A stretch of DNA of 64,000 nucleotides from Sphaerolaimus hirsutus (Eukaryota > Nematoda > Chromadorea > Monhysterida > Sphaerolaimidae): contig OZ038451.1 of the NCBI GenBank assembly GCA_964036195.1, positions 13,954,529 through 14,018,528 on the forward strand. The letters are read 5' to 3'. The notes beneath the pieces were generated by a model. That model had not been told where the DNA came from. It made no database searches and was given only the letters and a program-made list of their open reading frames with translations. Position numbers and translations under genes: made by a program. Below, piece after piece: positions 11,283-22,700 of this stretch; positions within the stretch are counted from its first letter, which is position 1, and every line of letters begins with the position of its first letter.

Positions 11283-11770
11283 GAACTTTTTTTAAAGCAA
11301 ACGTAGACGTTAAGTATTTTTCTTTTACTCACCCCTGAGTACAGAAAACGTAAAGATTTTTTATACTTTTACACTGCGTAAAACGCGAGTAAAATGCGTT
11401 TTTCAGAGAAAACGTAAAAACGATGTTTTTTCTGGGGAAAACGTAAAAAGTGGGATTTTTCTCACAGAAAACGTAAAATTGGGTATTTTTTCTCACAGAA
11501 AAAGTCAGTATTTTTCAATTTTTACTCTGGTATAAATCAAAGATGTGTTTTCCCTCTTGATAAGTATTTCTTAGTCAAATGTCTTATGTTTGTCACTTTC
11601 TGTTTGGCAAAATGACATTTTCTGTGAGCTAAAAATACGTTTTCTATACTCGCGTACTTTCAAAAAGTACGCGAGTAAGCGAGTACTGGTATTATTTCGC
11701 GAGGAAGCGTTAACGTATTTACGCCGTAGTCGAGTATATGTATTTATCGAGTAAACGTAAATACATTTTA
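11283..11770. repeat. Foldback with AACGTAAATAC units
   Basis: Rich in AACGTAAA, TACGCGAGTA and CGAGTAAACGTAAATAC. The same family appears at about 12985-13110, 37690-38110 and 42562-42946, where it is bounded by GGCCGTAAAG units. No coding potential recognised. Confidence 0.6.
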
Positions 11771-14050
11771 GCAACCATGATTTCCATTCGGAGGCAAATG
11801 CCGCAGCTGTACCTAGTTAGTGACCATTTCAGAATGCTTCAATTCGAAATTACCTGGACCCGCACAAGCTTTGCTTTCAAATTAAAAGATGGGTTTTCAC
11901 GACTGTTTACCGGGAATGTGGACCCTGTCTAAAATTTGTTCATGGTTAAAAAGAAGTACAGGGGGGTCATTTTCGTCCCAGATGGCTGGCATGAATCCAA
12001 CAGCGAGTCCATGTGTCTGATTGTTAAGGACAGGAGCAGTCGCACGTTGTATTCCATTCATTCCTGATCATTGGTAGAAAACCCTCATTTTCCTCCATTA
12101 TCATAGAGCAACGCGCACTGCCACATTTGGATGTATCTTGGTTACTGCAACTGTACCTGTATTTTGAATGCGATAAGATAAGCCATTTATATAGGTTTAT
12201 AGTTGAGTGCATTGTGATCGAAGCATATAAACCCCTAATAGTCGCTACTGTATTTCTTGTAATAGAACGGCATTTGTCCAATAGAACATCACCTCTAATA
12301 GAACGGCAGGTTTTAGCACTTTTTATCACCTACAAAAAGAATAGAACGGCAGCCTCCAATAGAACGGCACCTCCAATAGAAGGGGGTGAAAAAGCAGGTA
12401 AAAAGTTGACGAGAAAAATAGAACAGCGCTCTTCTATTATAAGAAATACGGTAAAGTCCAGCCACCACTGTGGTGCAGCCTGCAGGCTCGATTCCTGATT
12501 ATACATGTTGAAAATCCCAATCATGCAACGATTATAGACATGAGGTCATTTCGCTGCAGACACTAGTTTACTAACACCGTTAACCTCAAATTGGGTACTC
12601 GTAAATCAGCTTTGGACCTTTTTCAGTTGAATTTTGAGTTTGCATTTAAATCTCCGGTTGACAGAACGTGCGCAGTGCCATTATAGCAAATCTCACCCAA
12701 TCAGCTTAACAGGCCATTCCCCAGCACTATGTTCAAATTGTTCAGATTGAATTGCAGGCCTGCCGCAGCAGGGATTCGGGCAGAAACTGTTCAAAGCACA
12801 GAAGTATGGGCGGAATTTGCGATCCTGTATGATAAGTTTTTGTAGGGTATCGGAAAGTTTGACTGATGTATGGAAAATGAAAATGGATGGAAAAATTTAC
12901 TGTTTAAAGTTAACTGCTAAATTATATGTTAAAGTATATGTTAAATGTTATATAAAACACTATCTGAAATACGTTATCTGTACTCGTTATCTGTACTTTT
13001 AAAAAGTACACGTAAAAGCGAGTACTGGTACTTTTTCAGAGGAAACGTAAACGTATTTACTCACTACTCGAGTATATGTATTTTGCGAGTAAAAGTAAAT
13101 ACGTTTTAACATTTATGGTTCAAACAACTCACAGGTTCAATGGAATTCAGCTTGCCGTCTCGCTTGTCCAAGATCACAGTTGCAAATTTTTCTGGCCATG
13201 CAAAGTCATTACTTTTATCGACCGAACAGTATGGCAGGAATTCAAATGTGGGTGTATTCAAGAACGTCATCCAGCACAGATAATACATGGCAGCCAGTGA
13301 CTGGTCGTAGTTTTTGCCTGTGTGATAAACGCTATTTTATTGATAAATCTGGGAGTACGCAGAAGCGTCGCAAACGCACGCGGTCTGATGAAAGTGTCAT
13401 ATACTTCGCGGGACGTAGTCCGCACACGGCCCAGACCTACATTCTGTTGCCCAGTAGTCTTGGTGTCGTCAGTATAAAATGATTCCTGAGTGCAAAAAAC
13501 ACGGACATTTTTAAAGCAACAAATCTGACGACAGAAAAACGTCAGCGCTGCTTATACTCAGCGGATTGATTTATGTCTTAGGTACGTTGGAAGTGTGCCA
13601 GCATAGCCAACGCAGGCGAATGTCATGATTCATGAACGACGAAAAATTTCGTTGTTGTTAAAGCGTAAACGCAGACGATGAAAAAAAATTACAATAGTCG
13701 CATGCACTGTTCATTGTTGGCTTACTGCCAATGTTAACCGCGCATGCAAAGTGTAAAGTGAGCGGACTATAACAAGTTACACTTGATTCCATGCCATATA
13801 AAAAGAACATCAGGAGCCAAATTCGATTAGAGCGTAAGCGGCCTAATTGAATCTGGCCCAGGGCAATAATACAACGCTAGTCAGCTTACAGGGCGCTCAC
13901 ACCAATTAGCGGCAGTAGAAGTGGCTTTTGCCATATTTAATTAACCTGACACACACTGACCTTTCCAAAAAATCAGATCAAATCGATAAAATACTACAGT
14001 AAGTTCAATCAACCACCACACACCAAACAGAAGCGTCAACTCAAAATCAC
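11771..14050. other. No gene recognised
   Basis: Apart from the foldback at 12248-12451 and a partial AACGTAAATAC repeat near 12985-13110, nothing identifiable is seen. Open frames of up to about 120 codons exist but lack splice context or recognisable motifs. Confidence 0.45.
12248..12451. repeat. TA-flanked foldback with AATAGAACGGC units
   Basis: Ends CTGTATTTCTTGTAATAGAA and TCTATTATAAGAAATACGG pair as inverted repeats next to TA. The inside repeats AATAGAACGGCA about six times with short spacers. The terminal sequence is close to that of the CCGTATTTCCTCGAAATA family. Confidence 0.65.
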
Positions 14051-14742
14051 CCGAAACCAGGGCATCCTGGAAACCCAATCGTACAGGGCACCAATACACT
14101 GGGTAGCCGACAACTGCACGCTGCTTTCCAGGGTCGCCGAACTGCACGCGCGGTCGATGAACGGCGGCAGCGAGCGCAGAAACTTGCGCGGGAAATGGAA
14201 ATTAATGTCGATCGCCGGACCGGAGGGGGGCAGGGCGTAGGATCTGAGGTTCACGTTTCTTAACTCGTTTAACAGGCGCGGGGGATTATTCCAGAGGAGG
14301 GAGATTTATACAAGGGAGGTATTATTCAAGCGAATACAGTATTTAATTCGGGGCATGCCTGATAATGGGCATGGGCTTTAATTCCCCTATAAATTGAGTG
14401 ACATGAATGAAATTTAAGAATACAATGCAAATGATGCATTGCTGTTATTGCTGATTTTTTTGCATCTGAGCAAGTTGACCAAATAAATCAATTGAGGCGT
14501 CTAATTCTAAAAGTCGACAAGTCCACAAAATGTGATTTTGAGTAAATCGCATTTTAAGTTTCCGATCCAATTCCAGGCCCGTGGTGCATGTCCAATTTGG
14601 CTCTCTCATGCTTTTCATAAAGTTCCATATGTTAACGATAAAGTGTCAAATTTTCAGCCCCTAATCTCAACGTATATGTGAAAAATGGGGTGTCCATAAA
14701 ATTCCATTCGGTCAGAGCAAAACTGTTTCGGGGAGGGAAATG

Positions 14743-15355
14743 GACGGCTCCGCACCTGTACGCACAAACGCCCGGCGCGCACAAACGCCTGGCATGCACA
14801 AAATGAAAGTCCCGTACGCACAAACGCCCGGTATGCACAAGACTGTAGCTGTGTGCATGCCGCACAATGTGCGTGCCAGTCGTTATGTATTTGTATTTGT
14901 ATACTCCAGTCACATTACACCCTGCACCCGTGGTTTCCGCTGGAAGCATGCCAACGATGTTTTACCCATGCGATCTTCAAAGTTGAAAAGTTGAAAAAAG
15001 TCGTCTCTCTGACGATACCCAATTACTCTAACGATACTTATTCACACAATGATTTCTCTCATCTTTTATACAAAAATTGCATGCTTTATCATCGTTGGCA
15101 CGCTTCCAACGTGAGACATAAATGAGTGCGAGGGCAGAGTATCATATCCGCCGAGTATAACATTGCCACCAATGTCACCGAGTGTTTGAGTGCATGTTGG
15201 GTGCATTCAAGTGTAATTCACGTGTATTCACGTGTATTCAGGGTACGCACAGAGCATCAGATTTGTGCGTACCGGACATTTGTGTGTGGCGGGCTCAATT
15301 TTGTGTGTGCCGGGTGTTTGTGCGCGCCGGGCGTTTGTGCGTAGGAGGCCTGGCC
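14743..15355. repeat. Foldback with GCACAAACGCCCGG units
   Basis: The left end carries three to four units of GCACAAACGCCCGG; the right end carries the complement (CCGGGCGTTTGTGCG). AAATGG lies just outside both ends and may be part of the target duplication. A relative with a clear 8-bp duplication is at 55606-56056. Confidence 0.65.
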
Positions 15356-15949
15356 CAAATGGGGCTAAATGGACTTGTCGCCTTCTTGCACGCGAGAACA
15401 TTTTTGTTCCCGGGGAAGCCGAGGCTGCCTTATGGGAAAATTACGGACTTGTCGCCCTTTAGAAATCGGTTTCCATAGTGGACTTATCACATTTCTTGCA
15501 TTTTTTCCCCATAAAAAAAGGAAGCGGGGGATGGACTTGTCGCCTTTAAGCCCAAAACTAAGTGGACTTGTCGACTTCTTGCCCAAACTTTTTGCATTTT
15601 TCCCCCAAAATGTCAAATTTGGCACTTTGCCATATGGGCATGTGAGGTCAAAAATTTTTATGGAAAATGATGAAAAATGTGCAGAAGTAGCCCCAGATGA
15701 CGTTTCCGGGCCTAACTCGAAATTTTCATATTTTGGACTTGTCGACTTTTAGAATTGGACGCCTCAATTGTTGTTTCGTGAAAATACCGACGAAAAGAGA
15801 ATCCGCCTGACTTCAATGAAAAGCAAAAAAAACCTACTGAAGTTTTTTTATTTTGAGGAAATACGATAACAACTTCCTACACATTAACAACACATCAAAA
15901 TCCATCGCAAATTAGTGTATTCATCTAAACCATCAATTCACTCTCAAAC
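15356..15949. other. No gene recognised; short inverted units
   Basis: GGACTTGTCGCC or GGACTTGTCGAC occurs several times between 15368 and 15750, and cognate GTCGACAAGTCC lies at 14512. These look like remnants of another foldback element into which the 14743-15355 element went. The longest open frame here (127 codons, plus strand) carries these repeats and is not taken as coding. Confidence 0.5.
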
Positions 15950-16048
15950 CTGAACAATCTCATGTAAAACGCGATCTGGCCCAGTTGATGCAAAGCCAGG
16001 CGATAGGCGAGACCATCGTGTTTTCGCTGGTGCAGTGGAACTTGCAGC

Positions 16049-16981
16049 TAGTGATGTTAAAGGCACCGGGAAAAATGGCACCGCACCGCACCGCACCGGC
16101 ACCTTTGCCAACGCATGAAAAGGGCACCTGGCACCCTGGGGCACCGGCCAGAAAATGGCACCGCACCGCACCGGCACCGGTGCTTTTTGGAAAAAATGGC
16201 ACCGGCACCGAAGGGCACCGGCGGGTTGCCGGTGCTAGCACCGAAAGGCACCGCACCGGGCTGGAATTTCTGAAGTAAATATCGGGCAGTTTCTCAGTGG
16301 TTCACCTTTGGAAGTGCATATTTCCATGAATTTTCAACCGATTTTGATGGTTGAGCACTTAAAATGATCAGAATGATGTGGCATTCACTTTTATGAAGCA
16401 ATTACAATGATTACAAATGAAAGATAAAATATGTAATTTACTACAATGTCCATAGCCACTATTGTCTACTGATCGGAGTCGTTGCTGTACAGAGAATGGA
16501 ACTATCTCTGTCATAAACTGACAACAAATTGAACAAAAAAGTACAATAAATATAAAATATAAAAATGATAAAAATTCAACAAAATTTTAAATTCGCTCAT
16601 CAGATCATGTATCGGGTAAAATGGATTTCACAGTAGGTATATTTATTTGATGGGAGGTTTACAAAATAGGCAAAAACGGTTGGGTAAATATATCGCTGTT
16701 TTTTGAAATATGAATAAGCACATATTTACTATGGACAAAATTGCACAGCACATGAAGCCTTGGCCGGTGCTTTTCCCGGTGCCTTTTACTTTGCCCTGGT
16801 GCTAGCACCTTTGGCACCGGCAAAAAAATGGCACCGCACCGCACCGGCACCGGTGCTATTCTGAAAAAAATGGCACCGGCACCGGCATGGCACCCCTGAA
16901 GATTGCAATGGCACCGCACCAGCACCGGTGCTGGTGCCCTTCGGTGCCCAGCACCGGGGCACCGGTGCCTTTACATCACTA
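16049..16981. mobile_element. hAT-like MITE, 933 bp, GGCACC type, inside an exon
   Basis: Ends TAGTGATGTTAAAGGCACC and GGTGCCTTTACATCACTA are inverted repeats. CTTGCAGC occurs directly on both sides (16041-16048 and 16982-16989) as a perfect 8-bp target duplication. Subterminal DNA is dense in GGCACCG and CACCGGTG units; the middle (16270-16740) is AT-rich. Terminal TAGTGATG and 8-bp duplications match hAT-type elements. Confidence 0.88.
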
Positions 16982-17639
16982 CTTGCAGCTTGTACTTTTT
17001 CTTGTTGGGCACCATGAAACGGATTTCGCCGGCGATCTGGTTCGATTGAAAAAAAAGTGCAGCTGTTTACGAGTGGCGATAAAGGATAGCGGTGGAAATT
17101 CGTATTTAAAAGCGCTGAAATAATGAATTGATGGAACTGATGATGCTTGATTTTAAACTTGATTAAAACGTTTAACTGATTTAATTTACTAATTTATATA
17201 ATTCATTTTTGAGCCCAACAAACGTGTCAACTGGTCAGTGTCAGCTCATTTCGGCTTCACGTGTCGCAGAGCTATCTCCAAATGCACATGCGTCAATGTT
17301 GAAATATAAATGAGGAGTTTGATTCCGAAACCCGTTATCTGCACGTTTTTGGGTTTTTTGAAAATCGCATTTGAAACTTTGACATTGGCCCGCGCGGGCA
17401 TGCTTCAAGTGAGAACGCTTGCCCGAAACTTTTTGAAAAGTTCATGAATTTCTCTACATTTTCCATATTTACAACCCTCTGGCCGGGGTATATACCTAGA
17501 GTTATGATGATTTGTTTGACCTCACATCAGCATAAATGCATGCAGATAACGGGTTTCGGGTGCAAACTTTCACCTGAGTGCAAATAGCGACATGTAGATA
17601 ACGAGTTTCGGGTGCAAACTTTCAACTGAATTTTATGGA

Positions 17640-18770
17640 GTGGCACTAGGGGCACCAAACTTGCGCCATTTGTATAGAGTGGTGCTAGGGGTACCAAAAT
17701 AGTGCCATTCTTAGGGAGTGGTGCTAGGGGCACCAGAATAGTGCCGTCTTTATAGAGTGGTGCTAGGGGCACCAAAATGGTGACATTTTTATAGAGTGGT
17801 GCTAGGGGCACCAAAATAGTGCCATTTTTAGGGAGTGGTGCTAGGGGTACCAAAATAGTGCCATTTTTAGGGAGTGGTGCTAGGGGTGCCAAAATAGTGC
17901 CATTTTTATGGAGTGGTGCTAGGGGCACCAAAATCACACCATTTTCATGGAATGGTGCTAGGGGCGCGAAAATAGTGCCATTTTTATGGAGTGGTGCTAG
18001 GGGCGCCAAAATAGCGCCATTTCTATGGAGTGGTGCTAGGGGCACCAAAATAATGCCATTTTTATGGAGTGGTGCTAGGGGCACCAAAATCATGCCATTT
18101 TCATGGAATGGTGCTAGGGGCGCTAAAATAGTGCCATTTTTATGGAGTGGTGCTAGCGGCACCAAAATAGTGCCATTTTCATGGAGTGGTGCTAGGGGCA
18201 CCAAAATAGTGCTATTTTTATGGAGTGGTGCTAGGGGCACCAAAATAGTGCCATTTTTATGGAGTTGTGCTAGGGGCACCAAAATCATGCCATTTTCATG
18301 GAATGGTGCTAGGGGCACCAAAATAGTGCCATTTTTATGGAGTGGTGCTAGGGGCACCAAAATCACACCATTTTCATGGAATGGTGCTAGGGGCGCTAAA
18401 ATAGTGCCATTTTTATGGAGTGATGCTAGCGGCACCAAAATAGTGCCATTTTCATGGAGTGGTGCTAGGGGCACCAAAATAGTGCTATTTTTATGGAGTG
18501 GTGCTAGGGGCACCAAAATAGTGCCATTTTTATGGAGTGGTGCTAGGGGCACCAAAATCATGCCATTTTCATGGAATGGTGCTAGGGGCACCAAAATAGT
18601 GCCATTTTCATGGAGTGGTGCTAGGGGCACCAAAATAGTGCTATTTTTATGGAGTGGTGCTAGGAGCACCAAAATAGTGCCATTTTTATGGAATGGCTCT
18701 AGAGGCACCAAATTTTACCAATTTAATGGAGTGGCGCTAGGGGCACCATACTTGCACCATTTTTATGGAA
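17640..18770. repeat. 39-bp satellite array, left arm
   Basis: Tandem units of about 39 bp, each containing GGTGCTAGGGGCACC, AAAATAGTGCCATTTTTATG and GAGTG. There are about 29 units with mutual differences at a few positions. The unit length is a multiple of three, so long open frames (up to 394 codons minus, 346 codons plus) run through both strands. Confidence 0.92.
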
Positions 18771-18774
18771 TGGT

Positions 18775-19720
18775 GTTAGACTTGGGTTATAATAGGTACA
18801 TTGAAAGTTATGTTTTACACTGTAGAAGTATGTGGGCACACACTGGCAGGATTTATTAAACTATACTAACATATTGCAGTTTTTTTACACAATAGAGTGA
18901 ACAAATGGAAGCTTTTGCACTAAAAATTTCTCAAAACCAATGAAAGCAATATCAAAGGTAATGTGTAAGTGAAGTTGTGTCCCTTAGTGCAAAAAATGCA
19001 ACAAAAAAAACAGTGCATGAGTACTAAAAATGTTAGCTGAGGGTTTAAAAAATGGTTTCGATGTGTGTTTCTTAAAGAAATGTTGTTTAAAAAAACCTTA
19101 AAAAGTACTGGTCATTCTTCGCCATTGTTATACCTCTTCTGCATGTGGAATGTTGATGCATTCAATTTTTAAAATCGTGCTTTATGTCAGGTAAGGCTTG
19201 CATCACAGTGGGTGAAAAAAGCATAAATGAAACAGAAATAAAAAATGACTGAAAATCACCTAAAACAGAATGTCTAAACATGAAGAACAAACAACAAACT
19301 GTGAGTAATGCAAATGTAATGGAATATACTACTTCTATGACTACACATTGCAACACACATGGATTATTATGATCTAGCAAAATGTCTATAATCCATTTTC
19401 TACATGCCTTCTTGGATTTGGTCATTTTACTTTTTTATTTTATTTTATTTTACTGTTTTTTAATCATTTTTAATTTTCTTTGTGTGATTTTTGTCATTTT
19501 ACAGAATCTTTTATATTTCTTTTTGACATTTCACAGGGAATTAGTCATTTTACAGTGATTTTTCTGAGTCTGGAAATGGGATTTTTAATGGGTGACCCCA
19601 ATGCAAAAATGCAAATTTTGGATCTGGTAAACTTTTAACATTTTAATCATATGTGAACATGCAAATGAACAAAAAAACATCGTGGTGCAAATGAGAATTG
19701 GCAATTACAGAGTCTATTAC
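18775..19720. other. Spacer between the two satellite arms; no gene seen
   Basis: AT-rich DNA of about 0.95 kb. It includes TTTTATTTTATTTTATTTTA-like simple sequence near 19430 and short CATTTTACAG units near 19495-19560. No exon recognised. Confidence 0.5.
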
Positions 19721-19789
19721 ACATGAATGACACAACTTTGGTATCTATAGCAACATACTATGACAATAGCACAATTTTCATGCCCCTAA

Positions 19790-22700
19790 TGCCACTCCAT
19801 AAAAATGGCACTATTTTGGTGCCCCTAGCACCACTCCATAAAAATGGCACTATTTTGGTGCCCCTAGCACCATTCCATGAAAATGGCATGATTTTGGTGC
19901 CCCTAGCACCACTCCATAAAAATGGCACTATTTTGGTGCCCCTAGCACCACTCCATAAAAATGGCGCTATTTTGGCGCCCCTAGCACCATTCCATGAAAA
20001 TGGCACTATTTTGGTGACCCTAGCACCACTCCAACAAAAATGGCACTATTTTGGCACCCCTAGCACCACTCCATGAAAATGGCACTATTTTGGTGCCCCT
20101 AGCACCACTCCATAAAAATGGCGCTATTTTGGCACACCTAGCATCATTCCATGAAAATGGCATGATTTTGGTGCCCCTAGCACCACTCCATAAAAATGGC
20201 ACTATTTTGGTGCCCCTAGCACCACTCCATAAAAATGGCGCTATTTTGGCGCCCCTAGCATCATTCCATGAAAATGGCATGATTTTGGTGCCCTAGCACC
20301 ACTCCATGAAAATGGCACTATTTTGGTGCCCCTAGCACCACTCCATAAAAATGGCACTATTTTGGTGACCCTAGCATCATCTCATGAAAATGGCATGATT
20401 TTGGTGCCCTAGCACCATTCCATGAAAATGGCACTGTTTTGGTGGGCCCCTAGCACCATTCAATGAAAATGGCACTATTTTGGTGACCCTAGCACCACTC
20501 CAACAAAAATGGCACTATTTTGGCACCCCTAGCACCACTCCATGAAAATGGCACTATTTTGGTGCCCCTAGCACCACTCCATAAAAATGGCACTATTTTG
20601 GTGACCCTAGCATCATCTCATGAAAATGGCATGATTTTGGTGCCCTAGCACCATTCCATGAAAATGGCACTGTTTTGGTGGGCCCCTAGCACCATTCAAT
20701 GAAAATGGCACTATTTTGGTGACCCTAGCACCACTCCAACAAAAATGGCACTATTTTGGCACCCCTAGCACCACTCCATGAAAATGGCACTATTTTGGTG
20801 CCCCTAGCACCACTCCATAAAAATGGCGCTATTTTGGCGCACCTAGCACCATTCCATGAAAATGGCATGATTTTGGTGCCCCTAGCACCACTCCATAAAA
20901 ATGGCACTATTTTGGTGCCCCTAGCACCACTCCATAAAAATGGCGCTATTTTGGCGCCCCTAGCATCATTCCATGAAAATGGCATGATTTTGGTGCCCTA
21001 GCACCACTCCATGAAAATGGCACTATTTTGGTGCCCCTAGCACCACTCCATAAAAATGGCACTATTTTGGTGACCCTAGCATCATCTCATGAAAATGGCA
21101 TGATTTTGGTGCCCTAGCACCATTCCATGAAAATGGCACTGTTTTGGTGGGCCCCTAGCACCATTCAATGAAAATGGCACTATTTTGGTGACCCTAGCAC
21201 CACTCCAACAAAAATGGCACTATTTTGGCACCCCTAGCACCACTCCATGAAAATGGCACTATTTTGGTGCCCCTAGCACCACTCCATAAAAATGGCACTA
21301 TTTTGGTGACCCTAGCATCATCTCATGAAAATGGCATGATTTTGGTGCCCTAGCACCATTCCATGAAAATGGCACTGTTTTGGTGGGCCCCTAGCACCAT
21401 TCAATGAAAATGGCACTATTTTGGTGACCCTAGCACCACTCCAACAAAAATGGCACTATTTTGGCACCCCTAGCACCACTCCATGAAAATGGCACTATTT
21501 TGGTGCCCCTAGCACCACTCCATAAAAATGGCGCTATTTTGGCGCACCTAGCATCATTCCATGAAAATGGCATGATTTTGGTGCCCTAGCACCACTCCAT
21601 GAAAATGGCACTATTTTGGTGCCCCTAGCACCACTCCATAAAAATGGCACTATTTTAGTGACCCTAGCATCATCTCATGAAAATGGCATGATTTTGGTGC
21701 CCTAGCACCATTCCATGAAAATGGCACTGTTTTGGTGGGCCCCTAGCACCATTCCATGAAAATGGCATGATTTTGGTGCCCCTAGCACCACTCCATGAAA
21801 ATGGCACTATTTTGGTGCCCCTAGCACCACTCCATAAAAATGGCACTATTTTGGTGACCCTAGCATCATCTCATGAAAATGGCATGATTTTGGTGCCCTA
21901 GCACCATTCCATGAAAATGGCATTATTTTGGTGGGCCCCTAGCACCATACCATGAAAATGGCATGATTTTGGTGCCCCTAGCACCACTCCATAAAAATGG
22001 CGCTATTTTGGCGCCCCTAGCATCATCTCATGAAAATGGCATGATTTTGGAGCCCTAGCACCACTCCATGAAAATGGCACTATTTTGGTGCCCCTAGCAC
22101 CACTCCATAAAAATGGCACTATTTTGGTGACCCTAGCATCATCTCATGAAAATGGCATGATTTTGGTGCCCTAGCACCATTCCATGAAAATGGCACTGTT
22201 TTGGTGGGCCCCTAGCACCATTTCATGAAAATGGCACTATTTTGGTGGGCCCCTAGCACCATTCCATGAAAATGGCACTATTTTGGTGCCCCTAACACCA
22301 CTCCAACAAAAATGGCACTATTTTGGCACCCCTAGCACCACTCCATGAAAATGGCACTATTTTGGTGCCCCTAGCACCACTCCATAAAAATGGCACTATT
22401 TTGGTGACCCTAGCATCATCTCATGAAAATGGCATGATTTTGGTGCCCTAGCACCATTCCATGAAAATGGCACTGTTTTGGTGGGCCCCTAGCACCATTC
22501 AATGAAAATGGCACTATTTTGGTGACCCTAGCACCACTCCAACAAAAATGGCACTATTTTGGCACCCCTAGCACCACTCCATGAAAATGGCACTATTTTG
22601 GTGCCCCTAGCACCACTCCATAAAAATGGCGCTATTTTGGCGCACCTAGCACCATTCCATGAAAATGGCATGATTTTGGTGCCCCTAGCACCACTCCATA

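Larger units (their letters stand above)
14051..17036 (-). pseudogene. Two exons of an unrecognised gene, one split by a hAT-like MITE
   Basis: If the MITE at 16049-16981 and one target duplication are removed, positions 17036-16990 and 16048-15950 form a 146-nt exon. It has an acceptor (CGAACCAG) and a donor (AG|GTTTGA), and reads GEIRFMVPNKKKYKLQ, VPLHQRKHDGLAYRLALHQL, GQIAFYMRLF. The next exon, 14243-14051, joins in phase and reads RSYALPPSGPAIDINFHFPR, KFLRSLPPFIDRACS, then SATQCIGALYDWVSRMPW. Agreement of frame and phase across the intron supports a real gene. As sequenced, the insertion brings a stop four codons in (GTA GTG ATG TAA). The family is not recognised. Either the allele is disrupted or the insertion is spliced around. 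A 5' exon may lie at 25688-25820. Confidence 0.5.

Noticed and set aside
15369..15752. 127-codon plus-strand frame
   Set aside because: Built on repeated GGACTTGTCGCC/GGACTTGTCGAC units of a repeat element, with no conserved motif.
17527..18711. 394-codon minus-strand frame of 13-residue repeats (and a 346-codon plus-strand frame across it)
   Set aside because: Both strands are open only because the satellite unit is 39 bp long; unit variants behave like DNA satellite and the array continues in inverted orientation without respecting a frame.
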